Positions 19,965 to 30,452 of a stretch of DNA of 64,000 nt are shown one piece after another. The DNA lies in assembly GCA_037953625.1 (NCBI GenBank), contig CM075651.1:60560501-60624500 (forward strand). The letters run 5' to 3'. The translations under genes and the position numbers were made by a program. The notes below the pieces were generated by a model. That model searched no databases, was not told the origin of the DNA, and saw only the letters and a list, made by a program, of their open reading frames with translations. This stretch comes from Crotalaria pallida. Lineage: Eukaryota > Streptophyta > Magnoliopsida > Fabales > Fabaceae. How positions within the stretch are numbered: the stretch's first letter is position 1; each line of letters starts with the position of its first letter.

Positions 19965-21961
19965 TTACTTCTTTGATTCGGGTACCCAAATTGTTTTGGG
20001 TCCCTGGGGGTTAGCAGTTGGATCTTTCTTTTTGACTACCCAAACAAAGTTGCCCTTGGTTACACCGTGACGTCGGATTTTACATTCATTGGGTGTATGA
20101 CCATGAAGGCCACAGTAGGAGCAGCTCGGCCGTTTTGAGTTATTAAAGTTTGAGACATAGCCGAGTTTCCTTACTGCTTTCTTCTTGGTCTGAGTGTAGC
20201 CGAGGCCAGTTTTGTTCGAGTAGTTCCTATGTTCGGCTAAAAGCCGATCAAACAAGCCATCACTCTTGATGACAGTTGCACTTTTAAATTTTAGGTCAGA
20301 AATTTCCTTTTCATATTTAGTGCAGCAGTCAAGATTTTCATTTTTCAACTGAGTGATAGTGTTTTCTAATGACTCGTTTCTGCTTTTCAGAATTTCAATT
20401 GAATTTTCCAAATCAAGAACTTGCTCTTTGTATTTTGAAAGACTGAGTTTCAACTTAATGAAATTTTTAGCAAGCTTCTTGAATTCGGTTTGCATTCAAG
20501 ATAAGCAGAATACAATTCATCAGAGTCATTAAATTCAGATTCAGAGTCAGAATCAGATGTAGAGGTTACCTCAGTGTTTTTATGTTCAGACATTTTTCGG
20601 CTGGCTGAGGTTTCCTCGCTGTGTTTGCCCATTAAGCATTTGAAATTTGATCTTTGATTAATTGTGCCAAAAGTCGAGCTCGATGAGTCTTCTTGATCGG
20701 TATATCTGAGACTCGAACAAGCTTCCTCATCTTCACACTCCGAGCAAGAGTCATATACAGGGAGATCTTGTTCATCTATTCTGAGTGATGAGCTCAATAC
20801 TTCCTTTTCACGGTTCGAGCACCATTCTTGCTCGGGGCTCGTTTGGCTCGGGCTTCTGAACACAGTTTCCCTTCCAATTAAGCACAGAATTGCTTTTTCT
20901 TCTTCATCGCCTGAGCTGGAGCTTGAGCTGGTATTGTTGTTGGGTGCATCCCATACTATGTAAGCTCTCTTCTTCTTGTGGTCTTTGTTCTTCTTTATTT
21001 CTTCACCACTTTGATTTTTTAATCTTGGACAGTAAGTTCTAATGTGACCTGTTTCACCACATTCGTGGCATCTAACTCGGTCTTTTGAACTTGAGCCTTT
21101 GTGATGAGTGCTTCTGGTATCTCTTGCTCTGTTTGTGAAGTTCTTTTTGCCTTTAAAAAATTTGCTGAACTTCCTGACCATGAGACCAAAGTCTTCCTCA
21201 TCCATGTCCGAGTTGGACTCATCTTCAGAGGATTCTTTGGTTGCCTTTATAGCAGCTTTGAGGGAAATTCCCTTCTTCTTCTTATCAGATTCTTCATGCA
21301 TGGTCAGTCTGCCGAGCTCCATCTCATGCTCTTGCAGCTTGTCGAACAAAGTGGCTATACTCATTGTGTCCAAGTCTTTAGCTTCCATGATGGCAGTGAC
21401 CTTCGGCTGCCATTCTCTGCTAAGACATCTAAGCACTTTGTTAGTTATCTCGGCATTTTGAAAAGTTTTGCCGAGAGCATTAAGATGGTTTATGATATGA
21501 GTAAACCGTTTCTGCAAATCATTTATATTTTCATTTGGCAGCATTCGGAATAACTCATATTCATGCATCAGAGTATTTAATCTTGCTCGTCTGACCTCAC
21601 TTGTCCCTTCATGAGTAAGTTGTAGAATGTCCCACATTTCTTTAGCAGATTTGCAACTTGACACTCGAAAGAATTCATCGTAGGACAAAGCTGAGGTGAT
21701 GATGTTTTTGGCTTTTAAATCGAAAGATACTTTTCTTTTGTCATCATCATCCCAACTTTCCCACGGGATTTCTACAACTTCATCATTAATTTTTCTTTTA
21801 GGGACAAATGGCCCATTTTCAATAGATTTCCAAATTTCCATATCTATGGCTTCAATGAAAATTTTCATTCGAGCTTTCCAATAAGCATAACCCTCACCAT
21901 TGAATAGTGGTGGTCTGTTTATGGAAGAGCCTTCACCTCCGAAGGGATTATTAGTAGCCAT
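19965..21961 (-). pseudogene. E6 gag with two zinc knuckles
   Basis: The frame starts MATNNPFGGEG at 21961, shortly after the primer-binding site, and runs 503 residues to 20450. After one frameshift it continues at 20495-19965. Visible features are the copia gag core (AYWKARMKIFIEAIDMEIW, HEGTSEVRRARLNTLMHEYE), a knuckle CHECGETGHIRTYC, an acidic serine-rich middle, a coiled-coil-like Lys/Glu/Leu stretch and a second knuckle CSYCGLHGHTPNEC. The gag proteins of E10 and E12 are clearly related. It forms the particle that packages element RNA. Confidence 0.9.
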
Positions 21962-22014
21962 TCGGTTTCCTCAAGGATCTTTTCGAAAAAGTTTTTACAC
22001 TCGATCTTTCGACC

Positions 22015-22028
22015 GAGCTCTGATACCA
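22015..22028 (-). other. E6 primer-binding site
   Basis: GAGCTCTGATACCA on the plus strand is TGGTATCAGAGCTC in element sense, complementary to the 3' end of initiator methionine tRNA. Two bases separate it from the 5' LTR. Confidence 0.85.
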
Positions 22029-22030
22029 CT

Positions 22031-23667
22031 TGTTGGAAACCAACAAGAGGCCTAACAATCGAGTAGAGGAGGGGTGAATAGGAGATTGAAGCTAATATGG
22101 GAATTTTTCGATTTGTTGAAAATTAAACTAATGTTGTTCGGTTTTAAAAGAAAACCCGAGCTTCTTTTCGAGCAGACAAGGTTAAATGATTAACCAATCA
22201 GATAAACAAAATGGTTAATCAGTTAACCGAGCAGCTTCAAGGTAGAACTGGTTTTTGACTTAAGTTCGAAGAACAACACTCAAAGGGCCGAGCTAAGAAA
22301 AATAACAGTTTGAACTTAGACAAAAGAAGATTAGCGGAATTAACGATATGCTAGGAAGCTACAGAAGCAGTAAAGAAAGAACACCAGAGATTTATCCTGG
22401 TTCACTCTCACCCTGAGAGCTAGTCCAGTCCCCTCTGAAAACCTTTCAGAGAGCTTTCACTAAAAATCAATTTTTTGGGTTACAAAGGATTTACAAGAGC
22501 CTACCCCTCTAGACCTATCCAGTCAACGAGTGTACCAAACTCGTGACAAACTACCCACAACAAATCGACGACCAAAGAACCTCTTTGGAACCTTTACAAA
22601 TCGAAGCTTTCTCGACCAGAGACCAGCTTCTCACAACAGCAAATACAACAAAGAAGATGATGAAAGTATATGGCTCCAATTCGAAACACTCTTCGAATAT
22701 GATGAAAGGTTGAATAACAAGAGTGAGTCAATTCTAGAAGGATTTCACAGAGAAGAACTGATTCGAACTTAGAGTTAAGATTTGAAAGATTTAAGTCTCT
22801 AAGTTCGTATGAAAATTGAATGTTCTTCTTCTCTGTGAGTTTTTGATTTCTGCTCTGTTTTAAAGTAAAAATGAAAGTTTTTGGTTCTGAGAAAAATGGT
22901 TGTAAAGCAATCAATCTGCTGTTAACGTTGAAGACCCCCTCTTTTATAGTCTCCTCTTTTCTGCAGAGAAAGAGAGAAAGAGAGCTGTACATTTAGACAG
23001 CAGAGCAGTGATGGTGACAGTTCACCAACCTTTGATTTAACTCATTTTGAATTTCAAACTTGTCAGAGCATAGGAGCTAAACCTAGGACTTCTACCCAGA
23101 CTCAACGGTAATAAAAAGTACGGAATAGTTGAGCAGAGTCCGAAGGTTGAAGATGATGCATTGTTGAAGACGATGAACAGAGATTACCGAGCTTTTGGCT
23201 TTGTTCGAGCTTGGTGTTTCTGAGCTTGATCTGAGCGTCGGCAAATAGTCTAGTTTAGAACGATCAACCTGAGCTTATTTACTCTATCAGATGCTGTGGC
23301 TGTTTCGAGCTTAATCTGAGCGAGTACCGAGCAAATCATCACCCGAGCTTACTGCCTTGAAATGAAGAACCGAGCTTGCAGACTTGGATGAACTTTGGCC
23401 TTGATCACGGGCCGAGTCAAAGCCAAGCTTGAGCTACAAAAGCTGACTTGATGCAGGTAGCGAAGAACCCTAGTTTTCCGAGCTTCTGCCGAGCCTCTAC
23501 CTTTGGCGGAACGCATACGCAAAACAAAGATTCCGAGCCTCTGCAGAGCTTGTGCCTTTAGCTGAACGCTTGCGCTGATAAGTTTGACTTGTCTAACGCT
23601 AAGCATAAGCCGAGTCTGTTTATTTGACATCATCAAAAGCTCTTTGATTCTGCATTGTGAGTCTACA
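22031..23667 (-). repeat. E6 5' LTR
   Basis: This is the 5' LTR in element sense, 1637 bp, nearly identical to 14301-15960. It is followed on the right by the TSD AGTAC (23668-23672). Confidence 0.92.
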
Positions 23668-23938
23668 AGTACTTCCGTTGCTACTCTTAACACTGATGCA
23701 TGTTATTATATTTTGAGCCCATTGGGCCCCTACATGTTATATATGTATGAGTTGACGCCCTGCTGGCTGCTGGTTGTATTAAGATAATGTTTTCAACAGG
23801 TTGAATTTTGGAAAAAGTCCGAAAAAACAAACAAAACTCCGTCCGTTTGACGGGTGAATTTTATTAAATTAAAAGGAAATTTTAAATTCACATTTTTAAT
23901 TATGGGGTATTAAGGGTAATAAATCATAGGGTGTTACA
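23668..23938 (+). repeat. E5 left LTR, last piece
   Basis: After the TSD the E5 LTR resumes. It contains the AAAAAGTCCGAAAAAACAAA-type block shared with E7 and ends AGGGTGTTACA at 23938, the same terminus as the right LTR at 26904. Coding sequence of pol follows without any spacer or primer-binding site. Confidence 0.8.
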
Positions 23939-24386
23939 AAAGAAACCTTTGGATTTCAATGCGGGTGACCATGTGATTTTCAGGGTAAACCCTACAACTG
24001 GAATCGACCGAGCAATTAAGTGCAAAAAGATGACCCCTAGATTTGTTGGACCTTATCAAATATTGGAAAAGGTCGGACCAGTTGCCTATAGAATTGCCCT
24101 ACCTCCACATTTGTCCAAACTCCATGATGTATTCCATGATTCGCAACTCAGGAATTACATCCATGATTCCTCACACGTGATAGAAGTGGACGAGCTGCCA
24201 TTAAGGGATAATATGACCTTTGAAGTTCTTCCGGTCAGAATCGAGGACAGACAAGTTAGACAGCTCAGAGGCAAAGAAATCTCTCTGGTCAAAGTTATCT
24301 GGAACCGGAACAACGTAGAGGAGGCTACTTGGGAACTTGAGGAAAAGATGAAACTATCCTATCTGCAACTGTTCAACACCAACTAA
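23939..24386 (+). pseudogene. E5 integrase C-terminal fragment
   Basis: About 149 codons stay open from the LTR border to a TAA at 24386: KPLDFNAGDHVIFRVNP, RFVGPYQILEKVGPVAYRIALPP, LHDVFHDSQLRNYIHDSSHV, IEDRQVRQLRGKEI and NNVEEATWELEEKM. This is the last part of a chromovirus-like pol, intact here where the E1 counterpart is shifted. It is followed by the TTTCTAGGACGAAATTCTTA signature and a purine tract (GTGGGAGAGGA). Without its upstream part it cannot make a working enzyme. Confidence 0.88.
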
Positions 24387-25392
24387 ATTTCTAGGACGAA
24401 ATTCTTATAAGTGGGAGAGGATTGTAACATCCTCAATTTAATATCCAATTTAATTTGAATAAATTCTGTTAGGACATAAGGAAAACCATAGAAATAAATT
24501 CAGATTTTATTAAGAAGGAACACAAATTGAGATAGTGGACCCTTAGAAAAAGTGCGAGAATTCGAGGATATTGAGTCGACCAAGTAGCCGAGCCTAGCGA
24601 TTCGAGTTGCGTAAACTGAATATAGGTTTTGCTTTTCCCTGGCCGACGAGGGAGTGATAAGGTCAGACTTTTGCCGACGCTAATTCTCCTCGGCTCTTCG
24701 CGCCAAGCGTTTCACCCTGTATCTGAGCGTTTAATCCTGCAACGTGGGGTGGTTAGTGGTCGAGCGTTGCGATGCTACGCCTTTAGTCTGAGTGAAACCT
24801 AGTATAGTCTTAACCCAGAACCTGATAGCCAAGATCCTGTCTCGACAAACTAGAGCCGAGTGCTAAGCTCTCACACACAACAGGCACACTTCCAACCACT
24901 CCCAACGTGCGAATGTCCTCTCAATCACTTTATGTCATAGTCACGTCATAGTTGTCCCCCTCAAGTTCCTATTGGAGACTTCCCCAAAAAGCCAATGAAT
25001 CCTAGCCATCTGTTCCAAGCTTCTTAAGGAAGCCTCCAATTAGAACCACACGATAATTTCCAAAAAGGGAAACAAAAAGCCAAGACTCTCACCAAACTAC
25101 CCACATATCTGATATCTCTTCTTCTTCGTTTTCTCCATCTTCCCTCTAAAAACTCAAGTTCAGAAACTCGCCATTTCTCATCTCACTCACATATTGTACT
25201 CTCTCTTCTCTATCAATATTCACTAAACCGAAAACCATTTCTTTCATCTCCTCAGAAGCTTCCAGTTTCTCCACGGCATTCCTGAGGCTCAGTGAAGACG
25301 TTGCAATGGTACAAGGGATTTCAGGTTCAAGAGACCGAAAGCGGTGAAACCAGACTCAAAACTCACAACACTTTTATCTCTCATGGATTGAG

Positions 25393-26594
25393 GTAAGGAG
25401 TGAGCGTTACCTTAGCTTAGGTTTGGGCTCCTAGTGTGTTCATAACGGGTGCTAAGAATGGGTGCTAGTTTAGGATTTGGACATAGAGAAATCTTAGGGA
25501 ATAAAATGGATAAATGAACAGAAAATTAATAAATAAGTAACAAATGTGTGTATGTTGAATCTGGTTGTTGCATAAATGTTTATAACTTGTGACAACTACT
25601 GTTCATGTTTGTTACTGCTAGCTATGCATGTAGGCCGACCATGAGCGGTCGAGATGGAAATTGGGGTAAATACTGTTAACTGATCGAGGGAGAAAATATT
25701 AATTAATGAATAAGTAATAAGAAGACAAGTGAACGGGGTAAACAAGGGGAATAAGCCGAGAGGAGCTTAATAATAAATGTTCATAAAGATAAAAGAGTAA
25801 CTAAAGAGAAATGGTTGTGTGAGCGGGTCATAGAAGACGCGTACTAGGTGCGTGCATTGATCACGTAAGACGCATACTGAGTGTGCGCAGCTGGAAGACC
25901 AGCACTGGGTGCCTGCAGTTATGACTCACACAAGGTTCCGAGCAACGGAATCGGTTAGGATGTGTTCCTGGTCATAGAAGACGGGTATTGGGTGCGTGCA
26001 TTGATCGTGTAAGACACTGAGATGCGCAGCTGTAAGACGGGTATTGGGTGCTCGCAGTCATGGACACTCCTTAACTCCATAGAAGAAATCGGCTGGACGT
26101 GCTCCTGGTCATAGAAGACGCGTACTGGGTGCGTGCATTGATCGCGTAAGACGCCGAGATGCACAGCTGTAAGACGGGTACTGGGTGCTCGCAGTTATGG
26201 ACACTCCAGAATTCGAGCATAAATGGTGTAAGAGTGCACTGGGTGTACGCAGCCGAGAAGAATAAAAAGGTGTAAGACTTGTAAAATATGAACGATAAAA
26301 GAAAAAGACCGAGCAAGGAGAAACCGAGACCGAGTCAAAGAGAATAAGATTTGAGAAAAGAATACAAGGGTAAATGGTCGGAAATGTGCGAATGAAAATG
26401 ATAAGTAAAACATACAGTGGGGAACAGGTATAATCCGAGCATAACAAGGTTGTTTGTGTAGGATGCATGGCTTGACCGAATATGTGTTAATATGCTTAAA
26501 TGTTTACTTGTGTTTGGCTTGGTAGGTCGGTATGTCATATTAGAAACTGCTTACTTAAGTTCTATGTAATGCTCACCTCCTTACCATTTTTCAG
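25393..26594 (+). other. Candidate intron inside the E5 LTR
   Basis: GAG|GTAAGG at the left and TTTTTCAG|GTAC at the right enclose the hairpin array. TAATGCTCACCTCCTTACC just before the acceptor is also conserved in the left LTR and partly in E4 (TAATGCTACCCTTC). No transcript data are available here. Confidence 0.4.
25825..26250 (+). repeat. Hairpin array in the E5 LTR
   Basis: About eight units share the core AAGAC-N3/4-TACTGGGTG. The inner stem flanks a TGG or TGA loop with changing sequence but kept pairing: GCATAC/GTGTGC, GCGTAC/GTGCGT and CGGGTAC/GTGCTCG (G-T pairs allowed). A short outer pair such as CTG/CAG or GGTCA/TGATC lies outside, with an unpaired AAGA on the 5' side. Units alternate as GGTCATAGAAGAC..., GATCGCGTAAGAC... 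and CAGCTGTAAGAC... groups that repeat two to three times. Confidence 0.65.
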
Positions 26595-26904
26595 GTACCG
26601 AGTCCGAGCAAGCGCAGTCCCCAGCCAAGCAGGTTCACTCTCCCTCACAGGGAGAGTAAGTTCATTTAGTCGGATAATAGTCCAAGCCCTCGGCCCTTTG
26701 GCCGAGCAAAATGCTGATGCTTCTTTTGATTATATCAATGAAAGTTTGTAAATTCTTTTGCTGCGCACTTCATTGCTTTTTTAAAACACTACTTTTGGCT
26801 GGTACTCTGATCTATTTTATGAAAATGAGATTAACGTGTTCTTTCAAAAAGAAATTTTTAAGTACTAAATTCAATTAAAGGGTAAAATTAATTAGGGTGT
26901 TACA

Positions 26905-27065
26905 AGGATCAACTAGTTAATTCTTAATAAAACAAATAACAACATAAATATCCTATTAATAAATTCGAGACTCTTAACTATAAATATCGATTACTCGCTC
27001 GGTGAGTAATCATTAGAGTAGTGAAATACTCAAAGGCCTAGGAGAAACTGATCTGATACCATAAA
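26905..27065 (-). mobile_element. E7 internal remnant with primer-binding site
   Basis: Between E5's right LTR end and the E7 LTR lie 161 bp of internal sequence from an inverted element. GATCTGATACCA at 27050-27061 reads TGGTATCAGATC in element sense, an initiator-Met primer-binding site with one change, so the adjacent LTR is a 5' LTR. The rest of E7 was removed at the E5 border. Confidence 0.65.
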
Positions 27066-28417
27066 TGTAACACCCTATATTAACTGCCCTTAAATACCCT
27101 TTATTGAAAATAGTGAATTTAAAATTTCCTTTTTAAATTATAAAAATCTCCCATCAAATGGACGGAGTTTCCTTTGTTTATCGGACTTTCCAAAATTTAT
27201 CTTTTCTTCAAAACCTGATAAACAATTTCATTTCAATAGCCAGAGTGCCAGCAGAGCATAACAACAACGTATATCATATCTTGGTGCAACAGTGTGCACA
27301 CACACCACATCAAAGTATAGACATCAGAGTATGCAACATGCAAACAAAGTGAATGGAAATTGTTTCTTTCCCAACAAAGCTCCCTCTCAAAAGAATGCGT
27401 CCTGGGCCCACCCAAATATATATATATATATATACACATGATCCATAACACAAAAAAAAATCAATCAGATCATATCTACTGGCCCAGGACAGACCCATGT
27501 CCTAAACATAAACAACCTACTGTAAGGGAAAGTACTCCTACTTGGCCGTATCGGGTGTAAGCTTTGACTCAGTACATGTGGAAAAATGGTAAGGAGGTGA
27601 GCATTACACATAAAGTAGGAATAACAGTTTCTGATATGACATAATAACCGACTAAGCCAAACACACATAATTCACATAATCATCTATTCATCCATATCAT
27701 GCTCACATGCATATCAGAAACAGGTTATTAGCTCTCTCATTCTATTCACTTAACACTTTACTTATTTCCCTAATTCTTTCCTCTCTTATTCCTCATGTTT
27801 TATCATATCTTTCATATTCTTGTAGATTATTGTAAGTTTTTCATCTTTTCGTACGATCCGATTTGCGCCACATCGCAGTCGGTCGCACGCTATTAGTGTT
27901 TATTATTTATTTGTGCACACGGTCCAACTATTCCTTATTCAATTATCTTTCTCTTTTATAATCAATTATTTATTAATTACTTTCACATTTTCTGAGTCCC
28001 TATTCAATTGATCATTCTTTAACATCATTCAATCACTTAGCAAATATAAGCATATATAACACATAACATCATCACCAATACATTCACAACGTATGTTAAT
28101 TCCTTAATTTCTAAGCTCTAATTATCAATTTATATTAACTACCCTAAGGTGCAAAAATCCCAAAATTAACAACAAACTCTTAGCAAGCACTATATACAAA
28201 CTAGAAACTTATCCCTAAAATAAGGTAATACTCACTCCTTACCTCTACCAAAGAGATAGGAGAAACCTTCACGAAAATCCCTAGCTTAATCCTTTGCCCT
28301 AACCCTTATCAACCATAACCAAGGAGCCTCCAGATGTAGTGAGAAGAAAGAGAGTAAACTTGGTTCCTTGAAGCCACAAAATGAAGAAAAACATAAGAGT
28401 GTTGTACCCCGAAAGTG
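27066..28417 (-). repeat. E7 5' LTR, first piece
   Basis: On the plus strand this starts TGTAACACCC, the inverse of the usual ...GGGTGTTACA end. It is related to the E5 LTR in reverse: the GACGGAGTTTCC block and CATAAAGTAGG...GGTAAGGAGGTGAGC correspond to the acceptor region of E5. The donor-like GAG|GTAAGGAG is present on the minus strand (at 28241-28244), but the acceptor motif has become TTTTTCCAC. A short (TA)n run lies at about 27416-27434. The piece ends at AAGTG (28413-28417), the target duplicated by E8. Confidence 0.75.
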
Positions 28418-28972
28418 TGTAACACCCCAAAATATTAAGTCATAAAAATACGGGTTAACAAAATTTTTTTTTATAAAGAGTGTGAAAACCAAAAGTACTT
28501 TTCAACAGAGTAATAGTTCTTAAAAAAAGAGTCTGAGTGTAAAAACATTTATAATTCAAAACCCCAAAATCCTTTTTACACCCAGAGCATTGGTCTTCGC
28601 AACTCGATCCTTCTGCAAAAGGATTTGGATGACGAGACGTCATCCTGGCTGTTACTTTTATTGAACTCAAGCTCCTACAAGAGTGGCTTCAGTCCTGTCC
28701 TTTGAGAGAACCTACCACACAGACATGGTAGTATGGGAGTCAGTCACTTGTCATATTGCCTAAGCAGATTATATGATTGGTCAACCACAAACACAAAATA
28801 ATCATGAATGAAATGCATGCTCATCAAGTGTCTTATTAAACAATATTAATTATGATCATTAGTCTTTCATGCTATGCATGCACGTCTCTCAAAATTGTTC
28901 TTCAATGATAAACTCTTCCATGACAACAACACTCTGGGATGGGCAATCGTGTGCTAGATGTTTCCACAACCT

Positions 28973-29381
28973 GTATAGCGGCCACACCGTTCTATACTGG
29001 AACCCCATCTACCACGATCCTAAAATGAGCAAGGGGATGATCCCCGAACCATTGTTCACCAACAGTTCTAGGTCCTCGTCATTTCTATGATAGCGGCCAC
29101 ACCGTTCCAACCGTCTCATATAGCGGCCACACCGTACTATATGGTTTCCCGATCCCTCATGCACCTTACTCAGTTTCGATCTCCGTAGCACCATGCATGA
29201 GATGAACATGTAACTAATTATCATTCTTTCCAATAACAGGGAAAACATCATCTTTATATACATGGCGGTCACACCGTTCCATGTCTTTGTATAGCGGCCA
29301 CACCGTACTATACAGTTATCACACACATGGCGGCCACACCGTTCCACGTGTCCTCGTATAGCGGCCACACCGTACTATACG
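28973..29381 (-). repeat. Seven covarying hairpins in the E8 3' LTR
   Basis: Units at 28973-28997, about 29090-29113 (outer stem decayed), 29117-29143, 29260-29284, 29288-29314, 29323-29351 and 29355-29381 share an inner hairpin CGG-CCACA-CCG. The outer stems differ but still pair: GTATAG/CTATAC, CATATAG/CTATATG, ACATGG/CCATGT, TGTATAG/CTATACA, ACACATGG/CCACGTGT (one mismatch) and CGTATAG/CTATACG. A 2-base bulge (TA or TT) lies after CCG, which is the 5' side in element sense. The fourth unit has TCACA as loop. Confidence 0.85.
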
Positions 29382-30196
29382 GAATCAACTTAGCACAATG
29401 ACTTCTCATAGGAGTTAATAGCTTCCACATATAAGAAAAGATTGGAACAATTCCACTTATCAAGTTCCACATATCCAAATCAAAGCATCAAGCCTTCACG
29501 CATGTGGATCAAAGCTATATACTCCCTAAACATCATTATACTCATAACATCACCATTGTTTATCTAAGTCATTGTACTCTTATCAAACTCTAATCCTTCC
29601 ATAAGTGATATTAGACTCAAGTCATGCTTCATTAAGTCTTTGTTTAACATCTTACTCGGATTATGATCCAATAGCCTTATACATCTAGCAGACTCAAATA
29701 ATAATCTAAACCTCTTAAGAAAAACATGAGTCTTCAATCATTATTTAAAACAAGGCTAGAGTTCCAAGATAATTCTTGTTACTTTGAGTTGGATAAATAA
29801 TGATATATTCTCCTTAACTCAATTCCATTGTAATTTTAGGAACAAGAATAATAATTAAGTTAAATCTCCCACCTATAATCATTCTTTCACCATGCATTGA
29901 TGCAAACACAATATGTCTCATAGGTTGGTTCTCTTTAACATTATTCTCATAATGAATTCATAATCATGAAGTTACTGAATCATAACCACTCAAATATAGG
30001 AAACATGTTATAAAGCTATCATGACTTCACATTATTATTTTGAGGCATTAGTCACAATACTCAAGATATAAGCACTTATCATTAATCACTTTAAACTTGA
30101 GTATTTAATTATGTTTTAGGCTATAAAAGAGTAAGAAAAGCAATAGCATGAATTGATCCACAAACTAGTATTGAATTCAATGTTTTTATTAGACAC

Positions 30197-30227
30197 TAAC
30201 CGGTTACAGAGAAATGCTAACCAGTTA
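30197..30227 (-). promoter_or_regulatory. TAACCGGTTA palindrome pair 1 (E8 3' LTR)
   Basis: TAACCGGTTA at 30197-30206 and the variant TAACCAGTTA at 30218-30227 are exactly 21 bp apart. The copy in the other LTR is at 36081 and 36102. Confidence 0.75.
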
Positions 30228-30421
30228 GTCTGTATAAACCAGAAATTGAAAAACAAAGTCTCTTTATGAAAATCTCAATGATTTCAAACCTTAATTAATT
30301 GGGGGGCTTTCATTACCTTTCTGTAAGAATTATTATGAAATGAAGTTAATTAATTTAGTGGAAAAAAACCCAATTAATTTAAGGAAATCAAAACATTTTA
30401 TTTTTCAAAGCTGTCAGGTTG

Positions 30422-30452
30422 TAACCGGTTACAAAAACCAGCTAACCGGTTA
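30422..30452 (-). promoter_or_regulatory. TAACCGGTTA palindrome pair 2 (E8 3' LTR)
   Basis: Two perfect copies at 30422 and 30443, exactly 21 bp apart. The equivalent pair in the other LTR is at 36309 and 36330. Confidence 0.8.

Larger units (their letters stand above)
14301..23667 (-). mobile_element. E6: complete Sirevirus (Ty1/copia) on the minus strand
   Basis: Two LTRs of about 1.65 kb flank gag and pol, with the 5-bp TSD AGTAC at 14296-14300 and 23668-23672. In element sense the LTR starts TGTAGACTCACAATGC and ends CCAACA, followed by an initiator-Met primer-binding site. Domain order gag, protease, integrase, reverse transcriptase, RNase H is that of Ty1/copia. The large gag with two zinc knuckles, and the many polypurine tracts before the 3' LTR, identify a Sirevirus. 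The LTRs look nearly identical, so the insertion is recent, but pol has several frame lesions. Confidence 0.93.
13696..26904 (+). mobile_element. E5: deletion derivative of a Ty3/gypsy element, split by E6
   Basis: Three parts remain: the 3' part of a left LTR (13696-14300 continuing at 23673-23938), about 450 bp of pol C-terminus joined directly to that LTR's last base, and a complete right LTR (24423-26904). Primer-binding site, gag and most of pol are gone, so a large internal deletion starts exactly at the LTR/internal border. The left LTR lacks its 5' part at the E4 border. E6 inserted later into the left LTR. Confidence 0.8.
24423..26904 (+). repeat. E5 right LTR, 2.5 kb
   Basis: It starts TGTAACATCC after the purine tract and ends GGGTGTTACA. 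Inside are a CT-rich probable leader (about 25115-25260), a donor-like TTGAG|GTAAGGAG (GT at 25393), a hairpin array (about 25825-26250) and an acceptor-like CCATTTTTCAG|GTACCG (AG at 26593-26594). No YCGR palindrome pairs are seen. The expected TSD is AGGAT (26905-26909); its partner is lost. Confidence 0.85.

Noticed and set aside
27416..27434. TA dinucleotide run
   Set aside because: A short ordinary microsatellite with no link to other features.
28869..29368. Open frames on both strands over the E8 hairpin array (also 34753-35252)
   Set aside because: They follow from the hairpin repeats and are antisense to each other; no protein family is recognised.
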